Origin: Pseudomonadota bacterium
GTDB taxonomy: Bacteria; Pseudomonadota; Gammaproteobacteria; Steroidobacterales; Steroidobacteraceae
Length of the DNA stretch: 15,034 nucleotides
NCBI GenBank assembly: GCA_023428645.1
Contig: JAEYXD010000248.1
Location: 1 to 15,034 of the forward strand
Direction: 5' to 3'
The position numbers were made by a program, and so were the translations under genes. Of this stretch, positions 1-7,563 are shown one piece after another. Within the stretch, counting starts at the first letter, position 1, and each line of letters starts with the position of its first letter. Below the pieces are notes generated by a model. It worked only from the letters and a program-made list of their open reading frames with translations. It made no database searches and was not told where the DNA came from.

Positions 1-371
1 TGTGTAGGTCCACCGCGAACTCTCCCGCTGAATCTTCTCCGTGGGTTCGCGCCTTTGTACAGGATCTCACCCGTAAGAAGAAGAGAACGCGCCGTGGCGG
101 CACCGGCGGACATGAAGCTGAACGCGAGCGCTTCTCGCACCGAAAAAATGACGCGTCGTCTGGGTCGTCGGGTTGATCGCGCAACCGATGCGCCGCGAGC
201 ATGTACTTGCCTAAGTCCGTCCCGCGCGCAGGAACAGGATCGAACGTCAGGGCGAGGACCTGCGCGGGCGAGCGGAACGCGGATTTCCGCGCGCCTTGCC
301 GAGAATTGCGGCGACTCGTGGCGCTGTCACCGGGCTACCTTGGCGACATCGACGTTCGATCGGGAACGAAT
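1..371. other. Left-edge stretch with no supported gene
   Basis: I see no convincing gene here. Open frames exist on both strands, but their translations are arginine- and alanine-rich, low in complexity, and show no recognisable domain, as expected of GC-rich noncoding DNA. No tRNA, strong hairpin or clear sigma70 promoter was found. The right part must contain the leader of the downstream ligase gene. A gene ending just outside the left edge cannot be excluded. Confidence 0.5.
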
Positions 372-1244
372 ATGCGAACGACTGCTCCGATGAGCGCAGC
401 ACTCGCTTGCTGCTGCACCTTAGGCACACCGGCCGTCGGCGCGGCCGCCGAAGACGCGCCGCCTCTCATGCTGGCGCACGCCTACTCCGGCGATGAGGCA
501 TTGGATCTCGGCGGCTATTGGGTGAGCGAAAAGCTCGATGGCGTTCGAGCGTACTGGACCGGCCAGGAGTTGCGTACGCGCACCGGCAAGCGCATCGCCG
601 CGCCTGCCTGGTTCACGCACGGATGGCCGACGACACCGCTCGATGGCGAGCTGTGGGGAGGTCGCGGCGCCTTCGAGCGCACGTCCGGGATCGCCCGCCG
701 CCAGGAGGCTCGCGAGGACGACTGGCGCCTGCTGAGCTATCGCGTGTTCGATGCGCCGAGTCACCCGGGCCCGTTCGACGAGCGCTTGCAACACCTGCGG
801 GCGCTGATCGAGCGGGCGAACATTGCCTGGCTCGTCCCGATCGAACAGGAGCGCGTGCGCGATCTCGAGCAGCTGCGTGTCCGGCTGATGGAAATCGAGG
901 CGCGCGGCGGCGAAGGTCTCATGCTTCATCGCGGCGCCGCGCGCTACCAGGCGGGGCGCACGGACGACGTGCTCAAGTTCAAGAGCTTCGACGATGCGGA
1001 GGCGAGGGTGGTCGGCTATACGCCTGGCAGCGGGAAGTACGTGGGCATGGTCGGGGCGGTCATCGTCGAGCGCGCGGACGGCGCGCGCTTCAAAATCGGC
1101 TCCGGATTCAGCGATGCCGAGCGCCAAAGCCCGCCGCCGCTCGGCAGCTGGATCACGTATGCCTATAACGGTCTGACCGAGAGCGGATTGCCGCGCTTTG
1201 CGCGCTTCCGTCGGATGCGGCCGGAAACCGACATGGAGAGATAG
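372..1244 (+). CDS. ligE: Exported ATP-dependent DNA ligase (LigE-type)
   Basis: This 290-residue protein is a minimal ATP-dependent DNA ligase that seals nicks through an enzyme-adenylate. The nucleotidyl lysine motif KLDGVRAYW has its lysine at about residue 54. LDGELW (motif III), GGEGLMLH (motif IV) and LKFKSF (motif V) follow in order, then an OB-fold domain of about 85 residues. There are no extra DNA-binding domains, as in the small Lig E class of Proteobacteria. The first 26 residues are alanine-rich and weakly hydrophobic and end in GAAAED, consistent with a cleaved signal peptide and a periplasmic location, which is reported for LigE. The open frame runs upstream to 201, but I chose the ATG at 372 because it begins the leader-like segment and has GGGA 7 bases before it. 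An ATG at 390 is an alternative. The replicative ligase of such bacteria is NAD-dependent, so this one is accessory; roles in DNA uptake or biofilm DNA are only inference. Confidence 0.85.
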   Translation: MRTTAPMSAALACCCTLGTPAVGAAAEDAPPLMLAHAYSGDEALDLGGYWVSEKLDGVRAYWTGQELRTRTGKRIAAPAWFTHGWPTTPLDGELWGGRGAFERTSGIARRQEAREDDWRLLSYRVFDAPSHPGPFDERLQHLRALIERANIAWLVPIEQERVRDLEQLRVRLMEIEARGGEGLMLHRGAARYQAGRTDDVLKFKSFDDAEARVVGYTPGSGKYVGMVGAVIVERADGARFKIGSGFSDAERQSPPPLGSWITYAYNGLTESGLPRFARFRRMRPETDMER

Positions 1245-1331
1245 CGCGAGCTTGATGAGCGCCGTCATCATCGTCATCGGATGCTCGGCGAAGGGTGCGC
1301 GATGAACGCGCTCAAAACCCCAATTTCTCCT

Positions 1332-1360
1332 CTGACATCGCACATTTCTCCGGCTACACT
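1332..1360 (+). promoter_or_regulatory. Predicted sigma70 promoter of minCDE
   Basis: A CTGACA -35 box at 1332-1337 (5 of 6 consensus) lies exactly 17 bases before a TACACT -10 box at 1355-1360 (4 of 6). Transcription would start near 1367, giving a leader of about 78 bases before minC. Nothing else in the 200-base gap after the ligase gene looks as good. Predicted by eye only. Confidence 0.5.
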
Positions 1361-1444
1361 TCGCCCCCGAGAGCGAGGGCGCCGTTGTCGCTAACGAGCG
1401 TCGCGATCGCGGCGGGAGAGATGATTTGAAAGTATCGATCGGCG

Positions 1445-2200
1445 ATGAGTAAGGCAGCAGCTGCGGCGCGAGAGTCTGCCTGTGAAATTCGCTTCGGCCA
1501 GGTCGGGCTGGCGCAAGTCCGTCTCCGCACGATCGACCCGACCGCGGTGTACGACGAGCTCGCCGCCCGATCGGCATCCGCCCCGCAGATGTTCGAGCGC
1601 ATTGCCGTTTGTCTCGACCTCAGCGCGCTGGAGAAAGAGCCCGAGGCCGGTGACGTCCGCGCGATCCTCGATTCGATCCGTCGGGCCGGCATGTTTCCGG
1701 TCGGTCTGGCGCATGGCACGTCCGTCGTGGACACCCTCGCTCGGGCGCTCGAGCTGCCGGTGCTCACTCAGTTTCGCGCGCAAGCACGCACCGCACCCGC
1801 GCCGGTGGCCGCACCGGTGGCCCTTGAGCCGAAGAAGCCCGTCGCAGTCGAGCCTGCCGAGTTCATCAACCCGACGTTGATGCACCACCAGCCGGTTCGA
1901 TCCGGGCAGCGGGTGTATGCGCGGCATCGCGATCTCGTCGTGACCAGCGTCGTCGGCGCGGGTGCCGAGGTCATGGCCGACGGCTGCGTTCATATATATG
2001 GCGCGCTTCGCGGTCGTGCCGCCGCCGGCGCTCGCGGCGAAGTGACGGCGCGCGTGTTCTGTCAGGAATTTCACGCCGAGCTGATTTCGATCGCCGGCGT
2101 CTTTCGTGTGTTCGAGACCATTCCGCCCGAGCTTGCGGGGAAGCCCGTGCAGGCGTGGCTGGATGGCGACGATTTGAAACTGGCGCGGGTGGGCGCTTGA
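1445..2200 (+). CDS. minC: Septum site-determining protein MinC
   Basis: MinC blocks FtsZ ring assembly away from midcell when recruited to the membrane by MinD. The 251-residue product has the usual two domains: an N-terminal FtsZ-inhibiting domain (about 12-110), an alanine/proline-rich linker (about 111-145), and a C-terminal beta-helix domain (about 150-225). The C-terminal domain carries the conserved RSGQ MinD-binding motif at residues 152-155 and the glycine-rich GCVHIYGALRGRA segment. Length is close to E. coli MinC (231), with a slightly longer linker. An in-frame stop at 1427-1429 rules out a longer product, and ATG 1445 is the first start after it; its ribosome-binding site is poor. 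It is first in minC-minD-minE, with 61 bases before minD. Confidence 0.95.
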   Translation: MSKAAAAARESACEIRFGQVGLAQVRLRTIDPTAVYDELAARSASAPQMFERIAVCLDLSALEKEPEAGDVRAILDSIRRAGMFPVGLAHGTSVVDTLARALELPVLTQFRAQARTAPAPVAAPVALEPKKPVAVEPAEFINPTLMHHQPVRSGQRVYARHRDLVVTSVVGAGAEVMADGCVHIYGALRGRAAAGARGEVTARVFCQEFHAELISIAGVFRVFETIPPELAGKPVQAWLDGDDLKLARVGA

Positions 2201-2219
2201 TGCGAGCCCGCCGACTCAT

Positions 2220-2235
2220 GCCGGCCGTTGCCGGC
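2220..2235 (+). other. Small hairpin in the minC-minD gap
   Basis: GCCGGC, loop CGTT, GCCGGC forms a 6-bp all-GC stem between the minC stop and the minD ribosome-binding site. There is no T tract, so it is unlikely to terminate transcription. It could affect processing or the relative expression of minC and minD, which is speculation. Confidence 0.35.
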
Positions 2236-2248
2236 AGCTGGCTTTCTT

Positions 2249-2264
2249 AGGAGATCCTCCATTG
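2249..2264 (+). promoter_or_regulatory. Ribosome-binding site fixing the TTG start of minD
   Basis: AGGAG at 2249-2253 lies 8 bases before TTG at 2262. The translation from TTG (MTEIIVITSGKGGVGKTT) aligns with MinD residue for residue, placing the P-loop lysines at positions 11 and 16 as in E. coli. This supports a TTG start rather than any internal ATG. Confidence 0.85.
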
Positions 2265-3074
2265 ACCGAGATCATCGTTATCACATCGGGCAAAGGCGGC
2301 GTCGGCAAGACGACGACGTCCGCGAGCCTGTCGAGCGGACTTGCCCGGCGGGGCAAGAAGGTCGCCGTGATCGATTTCGACATCGGCTTGCGCAACCTCG
2401 ACCTCGTGATGGGCTGCGAGCGGCGCGTCGTATATGACTTCGTCAACGTCATCAACGGCGATTGCACGCTGAAGCAGGCGCTCATCAAGGACAAGCGGAT
2501 CGACACGCTGTTCGTGCTCGCGGCCTCGCAGACGCGCGACAAGGACGCGCTCGCGGCCGAGGGCGTGCGCAAGGTGCTCGACGAGATGATCGCGGACGGC
2601 TTCGACTACATCATCTGCGACTCGCCCGCGGGCATCGAGAAGGGCGCGCATCTCGCGATGTATTTCGCGGATCGCGCGATCGTCGTCGTCAATCCCGAGG
2701 TGTCCTCGGTGCGCGACTCGGACCGCATCCTCGGCCTGCTGTCTAGCAAGACGCAACGCGCCGAGAAAGGCGAGGGCTCGGTGAAGGAGCACTTGCTGCT
2801 CACGCGCTACAGCCCGCGCCGCGTTGCCGCCGGCGAAATGATGAGCGTCGACGACGTGAAGGAGATCCTCGGCATCGATGTGATCGGCGTGATTCCCGAG
2901 TCTCCCGATGTGCTGTCGGCCTCGAATTCCGGCACGCCGGTGATTCTGAACGACACCAGCGACGTCGCTCGTGCGTACGAGGATGCGGTCGGCCGCCTGC
3001 TCGGCGACACGATTCCGCTGCGGTTCATCGAAGAGCCGAAGAAGGGATTCTTCGCGCGCGTCTTCGGAGGTTGA
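2262..3074 (+). CDS. minD: Septum site-determining ATPase MinD
   Basis: MinD is the membrane-cycling ATPase that recruits MinC and is released by MinE, creating the pole-to-pole oscillation. The 270-residue product matches the E. coli length exactly. It has the deviant Walker A motif KGGVGKTT (K11 and K16), a switch I region with D40 (VIDFDIG), and a switch II motif CDSPAGIE with D120. The C-terminus, about residues 253-268 (RFIEEPKKGFFARVFG), is the amphipathic membrane-targeting helix. Translation starts at TTG with a strong AGGAG site. minE follows after one base, so the two are surely co-translated. No unusual residues were seen. Confidence 0.97.
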   Translation: MTEIIVITSGKGGVGKTTTSASLSSGLARRGKKVAVIDFDIGLRNLDLVMGCERRVVYDFVNVINGDCTLKQALIKDKRIDTLFVLAASQTRDKDALAAEGVRKVLDEMIADGFDYIICDSPAGIEKGAHLAMYFADRAIVVVNPEVSSVRDSDRILGLLSSKTQRAEKGEGSVKEHLLLTRYSPRRVAAGEMMSVDDVKEILGIDVIGVIPESPDVLSASNSGTPVILNDTSDVARAYEDAVGRLLGDTIPLRFIEEPKKGFFARVFGG

Positions 3075-3075
3075 T

Positions 3076-3339
3076 ATGGGGCTGCTCGATCTATTCAAAC
3101 GCCAGTCGAAGACGGCCAACATCGCGAAAGAGCGTCTGCGCATCATCGTCGCGCAAGAGCGGACGGCGCGCGGCGGTCCGGACTACCTGCCGCTCCTGCG
3201 TCGCGAGCTGCTGGAAGTCATTCGCAAGTACGTGAACGTCGATCCGGAGGCGATCATCGTCAGTCTCGAGAAGGAAGACGGGCACGAAGTCCTCGAGCTG
3301 TCCGTCGCGCTGCCGGAAAAGAAGGCGGCCGCGACCTAG
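3076..3339 (+). CDS. minE: Cell division topological specificity factor MinE
   Basis: MinE stimulates the MinD ATPase and keeps the MinCD inhibitor off midcell. The 87-residue product is the family size. It begins MGLLDLFKRQ (membrane-binding N-terminal helix), continues with the anti-MinCD segment ANIAKERLRIIVAQER (about 15-30), and ends in the topological-specificity domain (about 35-80, ELLEVIRKYVNVD). The ATG at 3076 is chosen because GGAGG at 3066-3070 sits 5 bases upstream and homology begins there; the open frame itself extends further back inside minD in another frame. The start is one base after the minD stop. It is the last gene of the operon and faces recQ. Confidence 0.96.
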   Translation: MGLLDLFKRQSKTANIAKERLRIIVAQERTARGGPDYLPLLRRELLEVIRKYVNVDPEAIIVSLEKEDGHEVLELSVALPEKKAAAT

Positions 3340-3349
3340 CCATGCTGCG

Positions 3350-3373
3350 GACCGGTCGCGGTCGCGACCGGTC
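3350..3373 (+). terminator. Perfect 11-bp hairpin between minE and recQ
   Basis: GACCGGTCGCG (3350-3360), a two-base spacer GT, and CGCGACCGGTC (3363-3373) form a perfect inverted repeat 10 bases after the minE stop. It is symmetric, so it could act on transcripts from both converging genes. There is no T tract on either strand, so classic intrinsic termination is doubtful. It may protect 3' ends or assist factor-dependent termination. Confidence 0.5.
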
Positions 3374-3378
3374 GCGCC

Positions 3379-3401
3379 GTGAGGCCGAGCGCTGGCCTCA
3401 C
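3379..3401 (+). terminator. Second hairpin overlapping the recQ stop
   Basis: GTGAGGCC (3379-3386), a 7-base loop, and GGCCTCAC (3394-3401) form a perfect 8-bp stem. The right arm includes the recQ stop codon at 3398-3400. Like its neighbour it lacks a T tract. The two hairpins together fill most of the space between converging minE and recQ, so a joint bidirectional transcription barrier is the simplest reading. Confidence 0.45.
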
Positions 3402-5350
3402 CCCGTCTCGCCGACGAACTCCTGAATCTCACGCACGAACGCCTCGCCGTATTTCGCGAGCTTCGTCGCCCCGACGCCGGGGATGTGCGCGAACGCGTCG
3501 AGCGACGTGATCCGCCGCTGTGCCATCTCGCGCAGGGTCGCGTCGTGGAAGATCACATAGGGCGGTACGGCCGACTGATCCGCGAGCCGTTTGCGTAGCG
3601 CGCGCAGGCGGTCGAACAGCGGGTCGTGCTCCGCGGACATTTCGGTCGCGGACGCGCGCTTACCGCGCTTGTCCCGCTTGATGAGCGCTGCTATTTCCAC
3701 CTTCCGTTCGCCCCGCAGCACGCTCCAGCTCACTTGATTGAGCACGAGCACGGGATAGCCGTCCTGGGTTTCGTTCACGAGCATCTGGTGAATCAGATTG
3801 CGCGCGAGATGCCGCCATTCGTCGACGCTGCGCTCCTTGCCGATGCCATAGACGCTCAATGATTGATGGCCGCGATCGATCAGGCGCTGCGACTCGCTGC
3901 CGCGCAGGATGTCGATGATGTGCGCGACGCCATAGCGCTCGCCGCGTTGCGCGAGCCGCGCGACGCACGACAGGAATTGCTGAGCCGCGACCGTCCAGTC
4001 CTGGAGCTCGCGCGGGTTCGTGCAGTTGTCGCACGCGCCGCAGGGCGGCGAGAAGGCCTCGCCGAAGTAGCGCAATTGAATCGCGCGGCGGCATTCCGTC
4101 GATTCGGCGTAGCTCAACACCTGCCGCAGCTGCTGGCGCCCGATCCGCTGTTCTTCTTCCAGCGGCTCGCCGGTGACCGGATCGATCTTCTGCTGGATCA
4201 GGAACTCCGCGGTGCGAATGTCGGCGGCGCCGAAGTACAGCACGCACTGCGCGGGGTCGCCGTCACGGCCGGCGCGGCCGGACTCCTGGTAATAGCTTTC
4301 GAGCGTGCGCGGCAGATCGTGGTGGACGACCCAGCGCACGTCCGGCTTGTTGATGCCCATGCCGAACGCGATCGTAGCGACGACGACTTGCGCATCGTCG
4401 CGAATGAAGGCGTCTTGATTGCGCCGCCGCTCCTCGGCATCGAGGCCGGCGTGGTAGGGCAGGGCACGCACGCCATCGGCTTGCAGATCGGCGGCCAATT
4501 CATCGACGCGTTTGCGCGACAGGCAATAGATGATGCCGGCGGATTCATCGCGCGTGCGCGCGAGGATCTCGTCGTACGTGCGCTTGTCCTTCGGCCGTAC
4601 CGCGTAGAACAGGTTCGAGCGATTGAAGCTCGCGACGTGCACGGCGGTCTCGCGCAGCGCGAGCTGGGCGACGATGTCCTGCCGCACGCGCTCGGTCGCC
4701 GTCGCCGTGAAGGCCCATACGGGCACGTTCGGGAAACGCTCCCGGACGAGGGCGAGTTGGCGATACTCGGGCCGGAAGTCGTGGCCCCATTCCGAGACGC
4801 AATGCGCCTCGTCGATGACGAAGGCGGTCAGGCCGCGCTCCGCTCGCAGCGTCGGCAAGACCTGCCCGACGAAATCCGACTGCAGCAATCGCTCCGGCGC
4901 GACGTACACGAGCTTGTAGTCGCCCTGCCGCAAGCCGCGCAGCCGCGCCGCGATCTCGCGGCCCTCCAGGCTGGAATTGATGAACGTCGCCGCGATGCCG
5001 TTCTGCGTCAGGAGTCGAACTTGATCCTGCATCAGGGCGATCAGCGGCGAGACGACGAGCGTGACGCCGGGCTGCATCACCGCAGGCAGCTGGAAGCACA
5101 GCGACTTGCCCCCGCCGGTCGGCATGACGGCGAGCACATCGCGGCCGGCAAGCGCATCGCGCACGACGGCTTCCTGACCGGGGCGGAACGACTCGAACCC
5201 GAAGTTGCGTTTGAGCTCGGACGCGAGCGCGCCCGCGCCGTCGAAGTTCAGTGCTGCTGGAGGCTCGGCAGGGAATGAGGCGTTGTTCACGAATCCAGGC
5301 GCGCTCGGCGATCGAAATGGCCCGCATTGTGGCAGCACCGCGCCGGGCAT
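3398..5350 (-). CDS. recQ: ATP-dependent DNA helicase RecQ
   Basis: RecQ is a 3'-5' superfamily 2 helicase acting in recombination and replication-fork repair. In the 650-residue reading, the helicase core holds MPTGGGKS (K82), DEAH (180-183), FTATAT (about 214-219) and the motif VI segment QESGRAGRDG (355-364). The RecQ-C-terminal region has the zinc cysteines C420, C437, C440 and C443 in the CX16CX2CX2C spacing known from E. coli. An HRDC domain occupies about 570-650, with VPPYVIFHDATLREMA and a GVGATKLAKYG hairpin. All key residues are present. The start is uncertain. The ATG at 5350 lacks a visible ribosome-binding site, and the first 20 residues look unrelated to the family. A GTG at 5290 would give 630 residues, closer to E. 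coli (609). It lies 53 bases after the response-regulator gene and may be co-transcribed with it. Confidence 0.95.
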   Translation of the reverse strand: MPGAVLPQCGPFRSPSAPGFVNNASFPAEPPAALNFDGAGALASELKRNFGFESFRPGQEAVVRDALAGRDVLAVMPTGGGKSLCFQLPAVMQPGVTLVVSPLIALMQDQVRLLTQNGIAATFINSSLEGREIAARLRGLRQGDYKLVYVAPERLLQSDFVGQVLPTLRAERGLTAFVIDEAHCVSEWGHDFRPEYRQLALVRERFPNVPVWAFTATATERVRQDIVAQLALRETAVHVASFNRSNLFYAVRPKDKRTYDEILARTRDESAGIIYCLSRKRVDELAADLQADGVRALPYHAGLDAEERRRNQDAFIRDDAQVVVATIAFGMGINKPDVRWVVHHDLPRTLESYYQESGRAGRDGDPAQCVLYFGAADIRTAEFLIQQKIDPVTGEPLEEEQRIGRQQLRQVLSYAESTECRRAIQLRYFGEAFSPPCGACDNCTNPRELQDWTVAAQQFLSCVARLAQRGERYGVAHIIDILRGSESQRLIDRGHQSLSVYGIGKERSVDEWRHLARNLIHQMLVNETQDGYPVLVLNQVSWSVLRGERKVEIAALIKRDKRGKRASATEMSAEHDPLFDRLRALRKRLADQSAVPPYVIFHDATLREMAQRRITSLDAFAHIPGVGATKLAKYGEAFVREIQEFVGETG

Positions 5351-5403
5351 GCAGTGGGCATTTCAGCGGCAATTCAGCCGGATACGAACGGCGGCGGTGA
5401 CGG

Positions 5404-7563
5404 TCAGCCCGCGATGGCCTTGCACTGCAATGTCGAGATCGTGTGGTCGGTCCGCGCGCCGCGCGCGTGCCAGCGCGCGAGCCACTCCTCGAGCACGTTG
5501 GCCGGCATTGGCTTAGCGAGCAGGAAGCCCTGCGCTTCCTCGCAATCGATGCCGGCGAGGAACTGCAGCTGCGCTTGCGTCTCGACGCCTTCGGCGACGA
5601 CGCGCAGACCAAGGCTATGCGCGAGCGCCACGATGCCGCGCACGAGCTGCGAGCCGTCCGCCTCCGCCAGATCGGCGACGAACGAGCGGTCGAGCTTCAA
5701 GCAATCGATCGGCAGCCGCCGCAGATACGTGAGCGAGGAATAGCCGGTGCCGAAATCATCGAGCGCGATGCGAATTCCCGCCGCGCGCAGTTGTTCGAGC
5801 GTCTCGCGCACGAGCTGCGGGCGGTCGATCAGGATGCCCTCGGTGATTTCGAGCTCCAGCAGCTCGGGACCCGCGCCGCTCGCCTGGAATGCCTCCGCCA
5901 CCTGCTCGGCGACGCAGGAGCGCTGGAACTGCAGCGCCGACACGTTCACGGCGACACTGAGCGGCCTGCCCGCCGCGGCCCATGCAGCCGCCTGGCGCAT
6001 CGCTTCGCGCATGACCCAGGCGCCAATGTCGATGATGAGGCCGAGCTCCTCGGCGATCGGAATGAACTCCCCGGGGCTGATCCAGCCGCGCTGCGGATGC
6101 TGCCATCGCAGCAGTGCCTCGACGCCGGTCGGCGCCTGGGTCGCGATCGCGATCCGCGGTTGATAGTGGAGCTGCAGCTGGTTGCGCTCCATCGCGCGCC
6201 GCAGATCCGATTCGATCGACAGCCGCCCGGCCGCGCGGGCCTGCAGCTTCGCGGAATAGAAGTGATAGCCGCCGCGTGCCGTCTGCTTCGCTTGATGGAG
6301 CGCCGCGTCGGCCAGTCGCACCAGCGTGTCGGCATCGGAGGCATCGTCGGGCGACACGGCAATGCCCATCGTGGCGGCGACGCTGACTTCCGTGCCGCCG
6401 ACATCGAACGGCGCGTGCAGCGCTGCCTGCAGGGCGTTCAAGATTTCCGGGAGCGCGTCGCTGTGCTGGCCGACCTGCATTTCGATGCCGAATTCATCGC
6501 CGCCGAGCCGTGCGACCGTCGCGGGAGCGTCCGCGCCGCTGCGATTCGCGCTCGGCAGGTCCTTCACGTGCTGACCGAGGCGCCGCCCGATCTGCAAGAG
6601 CAGCGTGTCGCCGGCGCTGCTGCCGAGCGAGTCGTTGACGCGATTGAGGTGCTCGATGTCGATGACGATGACGATCGTCTCGGCATGAGCGGCTGATCCG
6701 GCGCTCTGCAGCCGTTCGGCCAAGCGATCGCGCAAATACGTGCCGTTCGGCAAGCCCGTCGTGGCGTCGAAGTATTCGAGCACGTGCACGCGCTCCTCCG
6801 CGCGCCGCAGCTCGGAGATGTCCTGCACCGTGATCACGAGCGTGCGCTCGAGGCCTGTCGCGGTGCGGTCCGACATCTGCCCTTCCAGGTGCATGATGCG
6901 CTCGCCTTGCGCGCCCGTGACACGCACGTCGAGCCCGAAGCGGGTGTCGTTACGCGTCGCGTGGCGAATCGCGTCCATGAAGCGAGGCTGGTCGTCCGCG
7001 CAGATGCGCGCGGTCAGGGCCGTGAAATCGCGCGCGCCCTCGGCCTTCAGATCGAGCATCTCGAGCGCGACCTTGGATACCGAGACGGTACGGCCGTCGA
7101 GATCGACTTCCCAATGGCCCATGCGGGCGATGCGCTGTGCTTCCGCCAAGCGCGCTTCGCTGTCCGCGAGATGGCGCTGCAGCTCGTGGGAGCGGACCAG
7201 GAAGCGCACACGCTCCACGAGCAGCAGCGGGGCGATGCCTTTCTGCGCGAAGTCCGTCGCGCCGGCGGCATAGGCCAGGCTGATGGAATCGCGATCGTCG
7301 AGGCTCGTGAGGATGAGCACCGGCACGTGCCGGCCATGCGCGAGCCGGCGCAGCTCGGCGCAAACCTCGTAGCCGCTCAAGCCCGGCATGACGACGTCGA
7401 GGACGATGCAATCCGGCAGCGTGTTCTCGAAGGTGTCGATCGCGGCCTGGCCGTTCGACGCGGTCAGGATGTCGAAGCCGCCCGATTCGAGCGCCGCGCC
7501 TTGCAGCAGGCGCGCGCCCGGATCATCGTCGACGACGAGTACGAGAGGGCGACGTGCGGTCAT
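5404..7563 (-). CDS. REC-PAS-GGDEF-EAL response regulator
   Basis: This 719-residue protein is a c-di-GMP turnover response regulator. The receiver domain (about 6-125) has the acidic cluster DDD at 12-14 and the phosphoacceptor D56 in LDVVMP. A PAS-like region follows (about 140-255, with ARMGHWEVDLDG). The GGDEF domain (about 265-435) keeps GGDEF at 354-358, but has no RxxD I-site and has SS where cyclases have GH. The EAL domain (about 455-700) is intact: EALLRW from 482, VNVSALQF, LEITEG, DDFGTGYSS from 602, AEGVET, and QGFLLAKPM. I infer a phosphodiesterase with a regulatory or weak GGDEF domain. The ATG at 7563 overlaps the stop of the upstream hybrid kinase (ATGA), implying translational coupling and a cognate pair. 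The longer open frame upstream is kinase sequence read out of frame. Confidence 0.93.
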   Translation of the reverse strand: MTARRPLVLVVDDDPGARLLQGAALESGGFDILTASNGQAAIDTFENTLPDCIVLDVVMPGLSGYEVCAELRRLAHGRHVPVLILTSLDDRDSISLAYAAGATDFAQKGIAPLLLVERVRFLVRSHELQRHLADSEARLAEAQRIARMGHWEVDLDGRTVSVSKVALEMLDLKAEGARDFTALTARICADDQPRFMDAIRHATRNDTRFGLDVRVTGAQGERIMHLEGQMSDRTATGLERTLVITVQDISELRRAEERVHVLEYFDATTGLPNGTYLRDRLAERLQSAGSAAHAETIVIVIDIEHLNRVNDSLGSSAGDTLLLQIGRRLGQHVKDLPSANRSGADAPATVARLGGDEFGIEMQVGQHSDALPEILNALQAALHAPFDVGGTEVSVAATMGIAVSPDDASDADTLVRLADAALHQAKQTARGGYHFYSAKLQARAAGRLSIESDLRRAMERNQLQLHYQPRIAIATQAPTGVEALLRWQHPQRGWISPGEFIPIAEELGLIIDIGAWVMREAMRQAAAWAAAGRPLSVAVNVSALQFQRSCVAEQVAEAFQASGAGPELLELEITEGILIDRPQLVRETLEQLRAAGIRIALDDFGTGYSSLTYLRRLPIDCLKLDRSFVADLAEADGSQLVRGIVALAHSLGLRVVAEGVETQAQLQFLAGIDCEEAQGFLLAKPMPANVLEEWLARWHARGARTDHTISTLQCKAIAG

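Noticed and set aside
55..393. 112-codon plus-strand open frame at the left edge
   Set aside because: Arginine-rich, low-complexity translation without a recognisable motif; it overlaps the ligase start in another frame and is typical of GC-rich noncoding sequence.
3863..5278. Long plus-strand open frame of 471 codons opposite recQ
   Set aside because: Exactly antisense to the well-supported helicase; the translation has no family motif, and long antisense frames are expected in high-GC DNA.
5443..6696. 417-codon plus-strand open frame opposite the GGDEF-EAL gene
   Set aside because: Antisense shadow of a gene with all EAL motifs; no ribosome-binding site or recognisable product.
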